NCBI GenBank assembly: GCA_051531935.1
Contig: JAOPTR010000006.1
Span: 24,282 to 88,281, forward strand
Direction of reading: 5' to 3'
Length of the DNA: 64,000 nt
DNA from: OCS116 sp051531935
GTDB lineage: Bacteria; Pseudomonadota; Alphaproteobacteria; Rhizobiales; OSC116
Under the pieces are notes generated by a model that saw only the letters and a program-made list of their open reading frames with translations, did not search any database and had not been told where the DNA came from. Positions 43,838-51,968 of this stretch are shown in pieces (the stretch's first letter is position 1; each line of letters begins with the position of its first letter). The translations under genes and the position numbers were made by a program.

Positions 43838-45649
43838 CTAAATTTTAAATTTACCTTTGCAAATTTTTTCATATAAATCGGCATCAATTGGCTCCAATTT
43901 GTCAGAATCAGGATTTGCGAAATAAATAGGGTCGTCAATTTTACTTGGGTCAAAACCCTCTTCAACCAGATCTACTTTTCTTTGCTTAAAGGTACCCGTT
44001 TTTTCAATTTCTTCCTGAATACGGATGAAAAGAGGGCGGGCATAACTTGGCAAATGTTGTTTGGCGTGTGCGTTAAACCCTTCAAAATCAAAGCCTTCTT
44101 CAATGTCTAATGCCACCATGCAGGCGCGGCCATCACATTTTGGCACATAAACACCATATACATTGGCTTCGGCAATATTTGGAAAAGCCGAAAGTGCTTC
44201 TGCAACTTCACTGGTGGCTACATTTTCGCCTTTCCAGCGGAATGTATCGCCAATACGGTCAACAAAATAATGATAACCTTTAGCGTCCTTGCGAATTAAA
44301 TCGCCGGTTCTAAACCAAGCATCGCCTTTTTCATAAACATCCGTCAGGATTTTCTTGGAAGTGGCTTTTTTATCAGCATAACCATCAAATCTATTGGTTG
44401 GGGATGAGCCATCGTTGATAATTTTTGAAATAAGCTCACCAACTTCATCGGCATCAGCTTCGATGCACAATCCATTTGCACCACGAATTTCAGTGTCTGT
44501 TTTCACATCATATCTAACAATAGAAAGATTGAGTAAGCTTTTTGCCCATACAGGTACGCGGCCGATAGATCCAAATTTGTCATCAAGATTAAATAAAGGC
44601 GCGTTGCCTTCGGATGCGCCATACCATTCTAATATATGAGGAATTTGAAAGCGGGTTTTGAATTCTTCCCAAACATCTGGGCGCAAACCGTTGCCACAGG
44701 CCAAACGTAATTTATGTTTCGTTTCATTTGGGTTATGTGGTGCGTGGGTTAAAAAGCGGCATAATTCGCCAATATATTGAAATATTGTAGCTTCATATTT
44801 AACGCAATCATCCCAAAATTCAGAAACTGAGAAACGTTTTTTAATGATGGCTTGGCCACCAACGTTAAGCACCGATCCAACCGCTAAAATACCACCGTTA
44901 GAATGGAACAGTGGTAAAGTTATATAAACTCTATCTTCTGGTGTTGTGTTCATGATGGCGGTGAAACCACGGCTGATGGACTGCGCTCTAAAATGAGTGA
45001 TTTTAGCGGCTTTTGGCAGGCCTGTGGTGCCACTTGTGTAAATAAAAACACAGGGGTCATCAATGGTAAGGGCAGGGCGGTCAACTTTGGCGACGCTATC
45101 TTTGCTAAAGCCCGCTATAGCTGCATTTAGGTTCATATCACTATCGGCTGAAATTGGCGCATCCTGATCGAATGACCAAATCTTAATATCCTCGGATAAA
45201 AACTCTTTTGCCGATTCAAAATTAGAAGCCAGTTCAGGGTCAACAATAATGTGTTTTGCACCAACAATATTGATGCAATGCGCCAATCCCATGCCTGTTA
45301 GGCTGGTGTTGAGCAGGGCAGCGGTGCCACCAGAACGTGAAATACCGAGCCAAGTGGATACATATTCAGGGCAGTTATTCATTAAAACAGCAACACAATC
45401 GCCTTTTTTGATGTCGATATCGAATGACCAGCGGGTGAATTGGTTTGATAAATCTATGAATTGACCATATGTCATTTCACGATCTTCAAAAAACATGGCG
45501 GTTTTATTGCGGTTTGCATTGGCGATAAGCTCCCATCTATCGGCTAGGATAGTGGTCGGATCGTCAATAATTGGTTTTAAGGTTTTCTTGATTCTCAAGA
45601 AGCCTTTTAGATATGTAATTTCACTTTTTATGGTTTTTAATAAACCCAT
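43838..45649 (-). CDS. Long-chain acyl-CoA synthetase, FATP/FadD6-like
   Basis: 603 residues. The AMP-binding signature is FIYTSGTTGLPKAAK. The FATP-type fatty-acid signature region is DRIGDTFRWKGENVATSEVA. LEWYGASEGNAPLFNLDD lies between. It activates long or very-long-chain fatty acids to CoA thioesters with ATP. An N-terminal hydrophobic/basic stretch (LKTIKSEITYLKGFLRIKKT) may attach it to membrane. It heads a transcript with the TfoX-like and DUF924 genes. Confidence 0.9.
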   Translation of the reverse strand: MGLLKTIKSEITYLKGFLRIKKTLKPIIDDPTTILADRWELIANANRNKTAMFFEDREMTYGQFIDLSNQFTRWSFDIDIKKGDCVAVLMNNCPEYVSTWLGISRSGGTAALLNTSLTGMGLAHCINIVGAKHIIVDPELASNFESAKEFLSEDIKIWSFDQDAPISADSDMNLNAAIAGFSKDSVAKVDRPALTIDDPCVFIYTSGTTGLPKAAKITHFRAQSISRGFTAIMNTTPEDRVYITLPLFHSNGGILAVGSVLNVGGQAIIKKRFSVSEFWDDCVKYEATIFQYIGELCRFLTHAPHNPNETKHKLRLACGNGLRPDVWEEFKTRFQIPHILEWYGASEGNAPLFNLDDKFGSIGRVPVWAKSLLNLSIVRYDVKTDTEIRGANGLCIEADADEVGELISKIINDGSSPTNRFDGYADKKATSKKILTDVYEKGDAWFRTGDLIRKDAKGYHYFVDRIGDTFRWKGENVATSEVAEALSAFPNIAEANVYGVYVPKCDGRACMVALDIEEGFDFEGFNAHAKQHLPSYARPLFIRIQEEIEKTGTFKQRKVDLVEEGFDPSKIDDPIYFANPDSDKLEPIDADLYEKICKGKFKI

Positions 45650-45765
45650 AACATTTCCCTCACGTCAACCATTTCTGCGGGTCTAAGCCCATTTAGCCTA
45701 GCCTAACATGGAAAAAACTGATAATGAAATGATTAAATTAAATTTTAACTTTGGAAGATGTATTG

Positions 45766-46026
45766 ATGGTCGAAAGTCTAGATATTAAAGCTGATTTTGT
45801 GATAAATGCCGAAGGCCTATTGTGCCCGATGCCGGTTTTGAAATTGGCTAAAAAGGCCAGCCAAGTTGAAACGGGTGTGGTGATTGAATTGCGTGCGACA
45901 GACCCGATGGCGCCGATTGACAGCGAGCATTTTTGTGGGCAAAAGGGTTATGATTTTTTAGGCAAAAAGGCAGAAAAAATTGACGGAATAACCGTGTTTT
46001 TGATGAAAATAAGGGTCAAAAAGTAG
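45766..46026 (+). CDS. TusA-family sulfurtransferase
   Basis: 86 residues. The conserved GLLCPMPVLKLAKKASQV carries the CPxP motif with the persulfide cysteine. DPMAPIDSEHFCGQKGYDFL follows. TusA proteins relay sulfur for tRNA thiolation, Mo-cofactor and other uses. The ATG at 45766 follows GGAAG; an in-frame TTG 15 bases before is rejected. It converges on the ArsC/Spx-like gene. As several Mo-cofactor genes are in this window, a sulfur-delivery link is possible but not shown. Confidence 0.9.
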   Translation: MVESLDIKADFVINAEGLLCPMPVLKLAKKASQVETGVVIELRATDPMAPIDSEHFCGQKGYDFLGKKAEKIDGITVFLMKIRVKK

Positions 46027-46046
46027 CAAAAAACGTTTAAAAATCG

Positions 46047-46403
46047 CTATTTTGGGGCCATTTTCGCGATATTTTCGGTGTTTTTTGGCGTGAAACCTAC
46101 GATAATGTCATCATGTTTCACGAAAACTGGGCGTTTAATCAAAGTTGTATTTTCGGAAATTAGCGCTAAAAACTGTTCATCTGTTGAGCTGTTTTTTTGC
46201 TCATCCGATAAATTACGCCAAGATGTTGAACGGCGGTTGACCAATATTTTATCCCCGATTTGGGAAAGCCATAATTTTAAATTTTCGGCATCTGGCGCTG
46301 GGTTGCGAATGTCTAGAAATTCAAAGGCAATATTTTCGGCCTCGAGCCATTTAACGGCTTTTTTGCAAGTGTCGCAATTTTTCAATCCGTAGACTTTTAA
46401 CAT
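46047..46403 (-). CDS. ArsC/Spx/YffB-family reductase-like protein
   Basis: 118 residues with thioredoxin-like fold. The N-terminal KVYGLKNCDTCKKAVKWLE has a CxxC pair, and LVNRRSTSWRNLSDEQ, then LIKRPVFVKHDDIIVGF place it in the YffB/Spx-type branch of the ArsC family rather than true arsenate reductase. It is probably glutathione-dependent. It follows the COG0523 GTPase gene by one base. Confidence 0.87.
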   Translation of the reverse strand: MLKVYGLKNCDTCKKAVKWLEAENIAFEFLDIRNPAPDAENLKLWLSQIGDKILVNRRSTSWRNLSDEQKNSSTDEQFLALISENTTLIKRPVFVKHDDIIVGFTPKNTENIAKMAPK

Positions 46404-46404
46404 G

Positions 46405-47481
46405 TTATTTCCCTTTAAAATTAATTGACGCGCCCAATAGGCTTAATGGGTTATCCTCGATAGCTGTAATGTCGGCTTGGTCGCTGCGGATTTGCCCCAT
46501 GAAAGCACGGTAAAGGCCTTGAATTTTGCCTATATTTAACCCCTTGCCAATGATGACCAATTCGCTTTTGCCCGAAAAATCAACATCTAAGGGTTTTGCA
46601 GGAAATAGCAAATGTTGAACGGCATGAATGGCGAAGGTTTTGGTTGGGTTATCTGTAAAACTAACCACGCCTTTAATACGTAATATTTGATCGCCATATT
46701 CGGAACGTAATATATCTAAAAAGTTCCATAATTGTTGTTGGTCATAAGCGCCATCTTGCGCGAAACTTAGTGAGTTTATTTCTTCATGCGCGTGCTGACC
46801 ATGCTGATGATGATGACCACTAGAATGATGACGACGATGATGAGAATTTTTGTCATATTGAGAATCCAAAATTAGATTTGCGATGTTTATATTTGCTTTT
46901 TCGTGTATCGGTACTGTTGAATATTTGTTTATGTCATCAATGATATTCGGTAGATCGGCTGCTTCGGGTAAATCGGTTTTGCTGATGATGATTTGATCGG
47001 CCATGCCAATTTGATTTTGTGCTTCATCGTGATTTTTAAGTGTGCTGATTATATTTGTGGCATCGGCAATGGTGATGATTTGACTTAAAGTGAAGCGCAA
47101 GTTTAAATAGGGGTGGCTTAAAAATGCCCCAATAATCGGCCCTGGGGCGGCAATGCCAGTGGTTTCGATGATGATGTGATTGATAGGTTTAATGCGCTTA
47201 TTATCAATATCTTTTAATATTTTTTCGAAAGTTGAAACTAAGTCGCCACGTATGGAGCAGCAAATGCAGCCACTTTGCATGAGCAGCATGTCGTTTTCGG
47301 TATTTTCGACCATGAGATGATCTAACCCTACATCGCCGAACTCATTAATGATCACCATGGTTTGGCCAAAGCGTTCATCTTGCAAGATTTCATTTAAAAT
47401 AGTGGTTTTACCCGCGCCTAAAAAGCCTGTTAAGACGGTGATTTTAATGTCATCTGGTTTTGTTGGCGTTTTGTTGGTCAT
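46405..47481 (-). CDS. COG0523 (CobW/ZigA/YjiA-type) metal-chaperone GTPase
   Basis: 358 residues. P-loop VLTGFLGAGKTTILNEILQD, metal-binding GCICCSIRGDL (CxCC), G4-like ISKTDLPEA. Between the G domain and the C-terminal CobW domain is a histidine-rich run at about residue 210-235 with at least ten His, as in metal-trafficking members. The metal (zinc, cobalt or other) cannot be told. The EamA gene lies just upstream and the ArsC-like gene just downstream on the same strand; no Zur box was sought successfully. Confidence 0.9.
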   Translation of the reverse strand: MTNKTPTKPDDIKITVLTGFLGAGKTTILNEILQDERFGQTMVIINEFGDVGLDHLMVENTENDMLLMQSGCICCSIRGDLVSTFEKILKDIDNKRIKPINHIIIETTGIAAPGPIIGAFLSHPYLNLRFTLSQIITIADATNIISTLKNHDEAQNQIGMADQIIISKTDLPEAADLPNIIDDINKYSTVPIHEKANINIANLILDSQYDKNSHHRRHHSSGHHHQHGQHAHEEINSLSFAQDGAYDQQQLWNFLDILRSEYGDQILRIKGVVSFTDNPTKTFAIHAVQHLLFPAKPLDVDFSGKSELVIIGKGLNIGKIQGLYRAFMGQIRSDQADITAIEDNPLSLLGASINFKGK

Positions 47482-48375
47482 TTATGCCCGTTTTTCTTTT
47501 AGTAAACTGCCTATTATGAGTGCGCCAATAACCACAACTACACCAATGGCTTGCACGCCAGATAGAGTTTCATTAAACAACCAAATGGCCAAGGCAATAG
47601 TGACAATTGGCTCGATATTGGCAGCGAAGCTTATGGTTGCGGGTTCGAGATTTTTGGCAACGATAGTGAAAATAGAATAGCCAGTAACATAACATAATAC
47701 AATGCCAGCAAAATTAATGAGGCTGGTTGTATTGAACGCCGCGGGCATTGGCAATTGATTGTAATAAACCAGCGCGCCAATAATGGCTGCTGTGATGAGC
47801 ATGGCATTGAAATGCACACTATAAAGTAAGGCCGCGGGGCTGATCTCTTTGACCAAAATACTCATACATATGAGCTGAATGACCGATGTGATAGCAGCGA
47901 TGAACGCCAATGTGATGCCGATGGGGTTTAGATTGTTAAATTGAGGCCCAACCACCATGATGAGGCCTAAAAATGCTATGATAAAAATGATGATTTTTGG
48001 CAATGTCGGGCGGCCACCAAATATGAAAGGTACAACCATGAGCGTGATGATGGGCGACGTGAAAAATATGATAACCGCTAGGCTTAGTGGTATGAAGGTG
48101 AACGACATCATATATGATACATTTAATATAGCCGTCGCGCAGGATTGTAATATTAGCAGCCAAAAATGCTTGCGGCTGAAATTAAAGTGCTGGCGGGCAA
48201 AAATGAATATGAAAGGTGTGGCGATGGCCACTAAAATAATATAGCGATATAAAACGGCATAGGCAGGAGAAAGCCCTGCCTCTTCGGCCATAATGGCAAA
48301 AGGCGCTATGAATGAGAAGACGGTTGAGGCCGTGAGGCTCATCAAAATCCAAAATGGTTTGTTTGATGTGGTCAT
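47482..48375 (-). CDS. EamA-family (DMT superfamily) transporter
   Basis: 297 residues, about ten membrane helices in two EamA repeats (second starts near IGITLAFIAAITSVIQLICM). The end is basic (LLKEKRA). These are drug/metabolite transporters of unknown substrate. It is contiguous with the GTPase gene (the ATG of one follows the stop of the other). The upstream region consists of an 8-base tandem repeat. Confidence 0.88.
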   Translation of the reverse strand: MTTSNKPFWILMSLTASTVFSFIAPFAIMAEEAGLSPAYAVLYRYIILVAIATPFIFIFARQHFNFSRKHFWLLILQSCATAILNVSYMMSFTFIPLSLAVIIFFTSPIITLMVVPFIFGGRPTLPKIIIFIIAFLGLIMVVGPQFNNLNPIGITLAFIAAITSVIQLICMSILVKEISPAALLYSVHFNAMLITAAIIGALVYYNQLPMPAAFNTTSLINFAGIVLCYVTGYSIFTIVAKNLEPATISFAANIEPIVTIALAIWLFNETLSGVQAIGVVVVIGALIIGSLLKEKRA

Positions 48376-48394
48376 AATGATTTGTTCTATTTTA

Positions 48395-48441
48395 AATTAT
48401 TGAATTATTGAATTATTGAATTATTGAATTATTGAATTATT
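48395..48441. repeat. 8-base tandem repeat (AATTATTG, about 5.9 copies)
   Basis: Five perfect copies of AATTATTG, 48395 to 48434, and a partial sixth to 48441. It covers the 61-base gap upstream of the EamA ATG and overlaps the stop codon of the D,D-carboxypeptidase gene (48437-48439). Such repeats can change copy number by slipped-strand pairing. Here that would alter promoter or leader spacing of the EamA-GTPase-ArsC-like transcript. Confidence 0.9.
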
Positions 48442-49345
48442 TTTTCTTTTTTCGAGGGGCGCATGAAATAGGGCGCATGTCGAAAGGCTGCTTATATGCT
48501 TGCCTTTGGGCATTATATATAGTGGCTTTGGTATTGTGGCGGTTGTTTTTAAGTTCGTCGAAGCCAAAATCTAACAAGATTTTGACTTGTTTATTACGAG
48601 AGCTTACATTTTTACCGCCCATCATTATGGCAGCGATTTTATGCCCACCACGTTTGGCTGTGGCGACTAAATTATAGCCCGAAGAACAAACAAAACCAGT
48701 TTTCATGCCGTCCGCGCCCTTATAATCGCGTAGCAATCCATTGCGATTGCGGTATTTCTTACCGCCAATTTCTAGATATTTCATGCTGAAGAACCGAGAA
48801 AATTGAGGAAACTCGAGCAGAACAGCGCGTGTTAGTTTTGCTAAATCCCGCGCGGTGGTGACTTGGTCGCGTTTGAACAGGCCATGGGGGGTTGAAAAAT
48901 GTGTGCGCGTCATACCCAAAGAGCGGGCGGTATTGTTCATCATATTGAGAAAGTTGGCCTCGGAGCCGCCAAGTTTTTCGGCAATGCCGACCGCGATGTC
49001 ATTGGTAGAGCGGATAAATAGGGCTTGTAGTGCTTTTTCGAATGTGATGGAGCGGCCTGTGCCAATGCCCAATTTGCTAGGTGGTTGGCTGGCAGCATAT
49101 TTTGATAATTTAATTTTTGTTTTGAGGCTGATATCGCCACGCTCGGTGATGGCGATAAAGGCTAAATAACCTGTCATAATTTTGGTGAGTGATGCGGGAT
49201 ACCATTTTTGGTCAATATCAGTACCTGCCAAAACGCGACCTGATTTTACATCGAATACAATTTGTGGCTTTGCCTGTGCTTGGAAACCAATACATAGCGC
49301 AGTGCAAATGATTATATATTTTGCAAATTTTAACATGATTTCCAT
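48437..49345 (-). CDS. D-alanyl-D-alanine carboxypeptidase (DacA/DacD type, low-molecular-mass PBP)
   Basis: 302 residues. A signal peptide (IIICTALCIGFQAQA) is followed by the serine-peptidase S11 motifs: PASLTKIMTGYLAF (SxxK), RSTNDIAVGIAEKLGG (SxN), and GADGMKTGFVCSSGYN (KTG). It trims D-Ala from peptidoglycan stem peptides in the periplasm. No C-terminal membrane anchor of the PBP5 type is evident; the end is basic (APRKKKK). The start could also be an ATG nine bases later at 49336. Confidence 0.93.
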   Translation of the reverse strand: MEIMLKFAKYIIICTALCIGFQAQAKPQIVFDVKSGRVLAGTDIDQKWYPASLTKIMTGYLAFIAITERGDISLKTKIKLSKYAASQPPSKLGIGTGRSITFEKALQALFIRSTNDIAVGIAEKLGGSEANFLNMMNNTARSLGMTRTHFSTPHGLFKRDQVTTARDLAKLTRAVLLEFPQFSRFFSMKYLEIGGKKYRNRNGLLRDYKGADGMKTGFVCSSGYNLVATAKRGGHKIAAIMMGGKNVSSRNKQVKILLDFGFDELKNNRHNTKATIYNAQRQAYKQPFDMRPISCAPRKKKK

Positions 49346-49464
49346 TACCCTCTAATTACCAAATAAAAGTATTAGAGTGAAAATTAGAATATGCAATAGA
49401 CATTTTGGACTTTTTCGCTTTTACTGCTAAGCTTTGGCCACGAGACGTATTGTGGGCGGGGAAT

Positions 49465-49842
49465 ATGAAAGAAAAAAGATCGTTGCGGCGGTATATCAAC
49501 CAATTTTTAGCAGCGTGCCAATATTCCACTCAGGGGATAGTTCATGTTTATAAGCATGAAGCGAGTTTTAGGCGCAATGTGTTTTTTTTGGGTTTAAGCT
49601 TATTACTTACTTATTATTTTCAGCCTGGGTTTTTATATGGTTGGCTTATTAATTGTGCGTTTTTAGCCGCTTTGGCTTTAGAATGTGTAAACACAGCCAT
49701 TGAACTGATTGTTGACCAATTGGGCATTGAAAACAAAGCGATGGGCGCGGCAAAAGATTGCGGCAGCGCTGCTGTGGCGATTATGCTACTTGCTGGCTTG
49801 TTTATGTGGTTGCATTATATGTATTTGGTTTATTTTGGATGA
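49465..49842 (+). CDS. dgkA: Diacylglycerol kinase (prokaryotic, DgkA)
   Basis: 125 residues from the ATG at 49465, which follows GGGGA. Three helices; the catalytic text is ALALECVNTAIELIVDQLG with AAKDCGSAAVAIMLL. It phosphorylates diacylglycerol at the inner membrane to recycle it into phospholipid. The longer frame starting 60 bases earlier is not needed. A terminator follows. Confidence 0.94.
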   Translation: MKEKRSLRRYINQFLAACQYSTQGIVHVYKHEASFRRNVFFLGLSLLLTYYFQPGFLYGWLINCAFLAALALECVNTAIELIVDQLGIENKAMGAAKDCGSAAVAIMLLAGLFMWLHYMYLVYFG

Positions 49843-49857
49843 TTGAGCAAATAGCAT

Positions 49858-49884
49858 AAAAAAAGCGGCTCAAAAGCCGCTTAT
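49858..49884 (+). terminator. Intrinsic terminator downstream of dgkA
   Basis: AAGCGGCT, loop CAAA, AGCCGCTT with an A-run before and a T-rich tail after. It is strong and symmetrical, so it probably also ends the convergent tRNA-Leu transcript. Confidence 0.85.
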
Positions 49885-49915
49885 TTATTTACCGAACATA
49901 TGCTTACCAAATGAA

Positions 49916-50001
49916 TGGTACCTCTGGCCAGACTCGAACTGGCACGTCCGAAGGACAGCAGATTTTGAATCTACCGTGTCTACCAATTCCACCACAGAGG
50001 C
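49916..50001 (-). tRNA. tRNA-Leu, anticodon CAA
   Basis: On the minus strand the 86-base sequence folds as a class II tRNA: acceptor GCCTCTG with CAGAGGT, D-arm with GGAATTGGTAGACAC, anticodon loop TTCAAAA (anticodon CAA, reading UUG), a short variable arm (CTGTCCTTCGGACG), T-loop text GTTCGAGTC, and an encoded 3' CCA. The first pair is G-U. The anticodon matches leucine, and the variable arm has a TTCG loop. Confidence 0.96.
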
Positions 50002-50032
50002 ATTAAGCGGCATACACGTCGATAATGTCGCG

Positions 50033-50060
50033 ATCATAGCTAAAACTTCTGGTGCGTCAA
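50033..50060 (-). promoter_or_regulatory. Promoter of tRNA-Leu
   Basis: On the minus strand TTGACG (50060-50055) and TATGAT (50038-50033) are 16 bases apart and lead to a start about 25 bases before the tRNA. Upstream of it, CCAACTATTTTA occurs twice, 33 bases apart, in the + strand reading. Confidence 0.6.
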
Positions 50061-50167
50061 GCCAACTATTTTAAAAAACCGACTTTCACCCAACTATTTT
50101 ATAAAATTGAGTTGATTATATAAGCTTGCACCGCCTATAAGTGCGCAACGATAGTATTGGAAATATA

Positions 50168-50746
50168 ATGATTAAAGCACTCTATGATTGGACAATGCGC
50201 CTAGGCCAGAGCAAATATGGTATATGGGGCTTAGTATTGGTGGCTTTTGCTGAAAGTAGCTTTTTTCCGATTCCGCCAGATATCTTGCTGATACCTATGG
50301 TATTATCTTTACGCACCAAAGCTTTTTACTTTGCTTTTGTGGCAACCGCTGCCTCGGTTGTGGGCGGGGCATTTGGTTATTTAATTGGCTCGGCAGGATT
50401 TGAAACCATTGGGCAGCCATTATTGGCGTTTTATCATTATGAAAGCCAATTTGAAACTTTTAAGCAAACATTTAACGAATGGGGTGCTTGGTCGGTATTT
50501 GTAACGGGCGTGACGCCTTTCCCTTACAAAGTGATTACCATCACATCGGGTGTGACGGGGTTAGATTTTACCACCTTTATGCTTACTAGTGTTCTTGCCC
50601 GTGGCGCGCGGTTCTTTTTAGTGGCAGGATTGCTATATTATTTTGGTGAGCCGATACGGAATTTCATTGAAAAACGCTTGGGAATTTTATTTGTGGTTTT
50701 TTGCGTATTGCTAATTGGCTCATTTGTACTCATCAAATATTTATAG
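50168..50746 (+). CDS. DedA/YqaA-family membrane protein
   Basis: 192 residues from the ATG at 50168 after GGAAATATA. Helical, with the YqaA-type text SSFFPIPPDILLIPMVLS, GGAFGYLIGSAGFETIGQP and VTPFPYKVITITSGVTGLDF. DedA proteins are proposed to flip undecaprenyl phosphate or phosphatidylethanolamine. It is followed in the same direction by dsbB after 52 bases. Confidence 0.88.
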   Translation: MIKALYDWTMRLGQSKYGIWGLVLVAFAESSFFPIPPDILLIPMVLSLRTKAFYFAFVATAASVVGGAFGYLIGSAGFETIGQPLLAFYHYESQFETFKQTFNEWGAWSVFVTGVTPFPYKVITITSGVTGLDFTTFMLTSVLARGARFFLVAGLLYYFGEPIRNFIEKRLGILFVVFCVLLIGSFVLIKYL

Positions 50747-50798
50747 GCCATATTGTTGCCTTAAACTGGTGTACATATAAGCAAAAACGGAAAATAAA

Positions 50799-51284
50799 AT
50801 GACACTGAATTATAAAACCGCATTGGGCTTGAGCTTAGCTTTGGCACTAACGGCCATTGGCACAGCCTTTTATTATGAATTTGTATTGAATTACCAGCCC
50901 TGCGTGATGTGTTATGAAGAGCGCTTGCCTTATTATGCGCTGATTGTTTTAACTGGTTTTGGCTTGTTAAGCACCGCAATGATACGCAAATATTTGCTTA
51001 TTGGTTTGTCGATTTTGATGTTTTTAGCGAGCCTTTATGGCGCTTACCACGCAGGTGTTGAGTGGGGATTTTGGCCTGGCCCAGAAAGTTGCACAGGCTC
51101 TGACTTAAATATATCGGCAGATATAGATTTGTTGGCCATGGTACAAGATGTGAAAATTGTACCATGTGATGTGGCTAACTGGAGATTATTTGGCATTAGC
51201 TTTGCCGGTTATAATGCCTTAACCGCTATGTTGATTGCGGCTATATGTGGTTTTGCAGCTTTAAAAGGCAAAGAAAAAGCCTAA
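50799..51284 (+). CDS. dsbB: Disulfide bond formation protein B
   Basis: 161 residues with four helices. The quinone-linked CVMC pair follows YQP (NYQPCVMCYEERLPYYAL), and a second cysteine pair is seen (ESCTGSD and KIVPCDVANW). It reoxidises periplasmic DsbA and passes electrons to quinone. Its stop shares the four bases CTAA with the convergent esterase gene. Confidence 0.92.
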   Translation: MTLNYKTALGLSLALALTAIGTAFYYEFVLNYQPCVMCYEERLPYYALIVLTGFGLLSTAMIRKYLLIGLSILMFLASLYGAYHAGVEWGFWPGPESCTGSDLNISADIDLLAMVQDVKIVPCDVANWRLFGISFAGYNALTAMLIAAICGFAALKGKEKA

Positions 51285-51940
51285 TCTAGCAAGTGTTTTA
51301 CCAAGAAATCACGCATTAAATCTATACCATCGGGCGCAATGCCATGGCCGACGCCTTGGCTTGTGTGGGTGGTGATATTAAAACCGTTATTGCTGAAATG
51401 CTTTTGTGCTTCGGCTAAGAAGGAATGGGGCACGACATCATCTTGATTGCCATGAACCAATAGAAGAGGTGGTTTTGATTTGGTTTCTTTTGCCAACTCA
51501 TCGACGCCAACAAGTGCGCCAGAAAAGCCAACCACTGCGCCTAAAGCATCGGCACGGCGAGGGGCGACATAGAGTGACATCATGGTGCCTTGTGAAAAAC
51601 CAACCAGTGCAATGTCTTTATCGCCAATGCCATATTTGGTTTTTTGGGCATCAATGAAAGCATTTAAATGCGGGGCGGCCATTATGGCGCCTTGGAACTT
51701 TTCATCATATGACAATGTGCTTAAAGGGAACCATTCGAACCCCGATGGGCTGCCTGGAGTTTGGAATGGGGCATTGGGGCTGACAAATGCTGTGTTGGGC
51801 AGGGATTTATAAATGCCCTCGGTTAGGGAGATTAAATCATTGCCATTGGAGCCATAGCCGTGCAAAAATATAACCAATTTATTGATTTGCTCTTTTGGTT
51901 CCAGACGTGGACCATCAATGGTGATTATATTTTGTGACAT
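51281..51940 (-). CDS. Carboxylesterase / phospholipase-like alpha/beta hydrolase
   Basis: 219 residues. Nucleophile elbow LVGFSQGTMMSLYVAPR (Ser). Catalytic Asp in VHGNQDDVVPHSFL, and His in SQGVGHGIAPDGIDL. FLHGYGSNGNDLISL forms the oxyanion part. It is close to the YpfH/acyl-protein thioesterase-like group. The natural ester is not known. It is divergent from the GluQRS-like gene by 28 bases. Confidence 0.9.
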   Translation of the reverse strand: MSQNIITIDGPRLEPKEQINKLVIFLHGYGSNGNDLISLTEGIYKSLPNTAFVSPNAPFQTPGSPSGFEWFPLSTLSYDEKFQGAIMAAPHLNAFIDAQKTKYGIGDKDIALVGFSQGTMMSLYVAPRRADALGAVVGFSGALVGVDELAKETKSKPPLLLVHGNQDDVVPHSFLAEAQKHFSNNGFNITTHTSQGVGHGIAPDGIDLMRDFLVKHLLD

Positions 51941-51968
51941 TTTGAGTATCCTGAATTGAATTATAATT

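Noticed and set aside
46047..46403. Arsenate reductase ArsC as part of an arsenic operon
   Set aside because: The text after the CxxC fits the YffB/Spx branch, and it is 25 kb from arsM, next to a GTPase gene.
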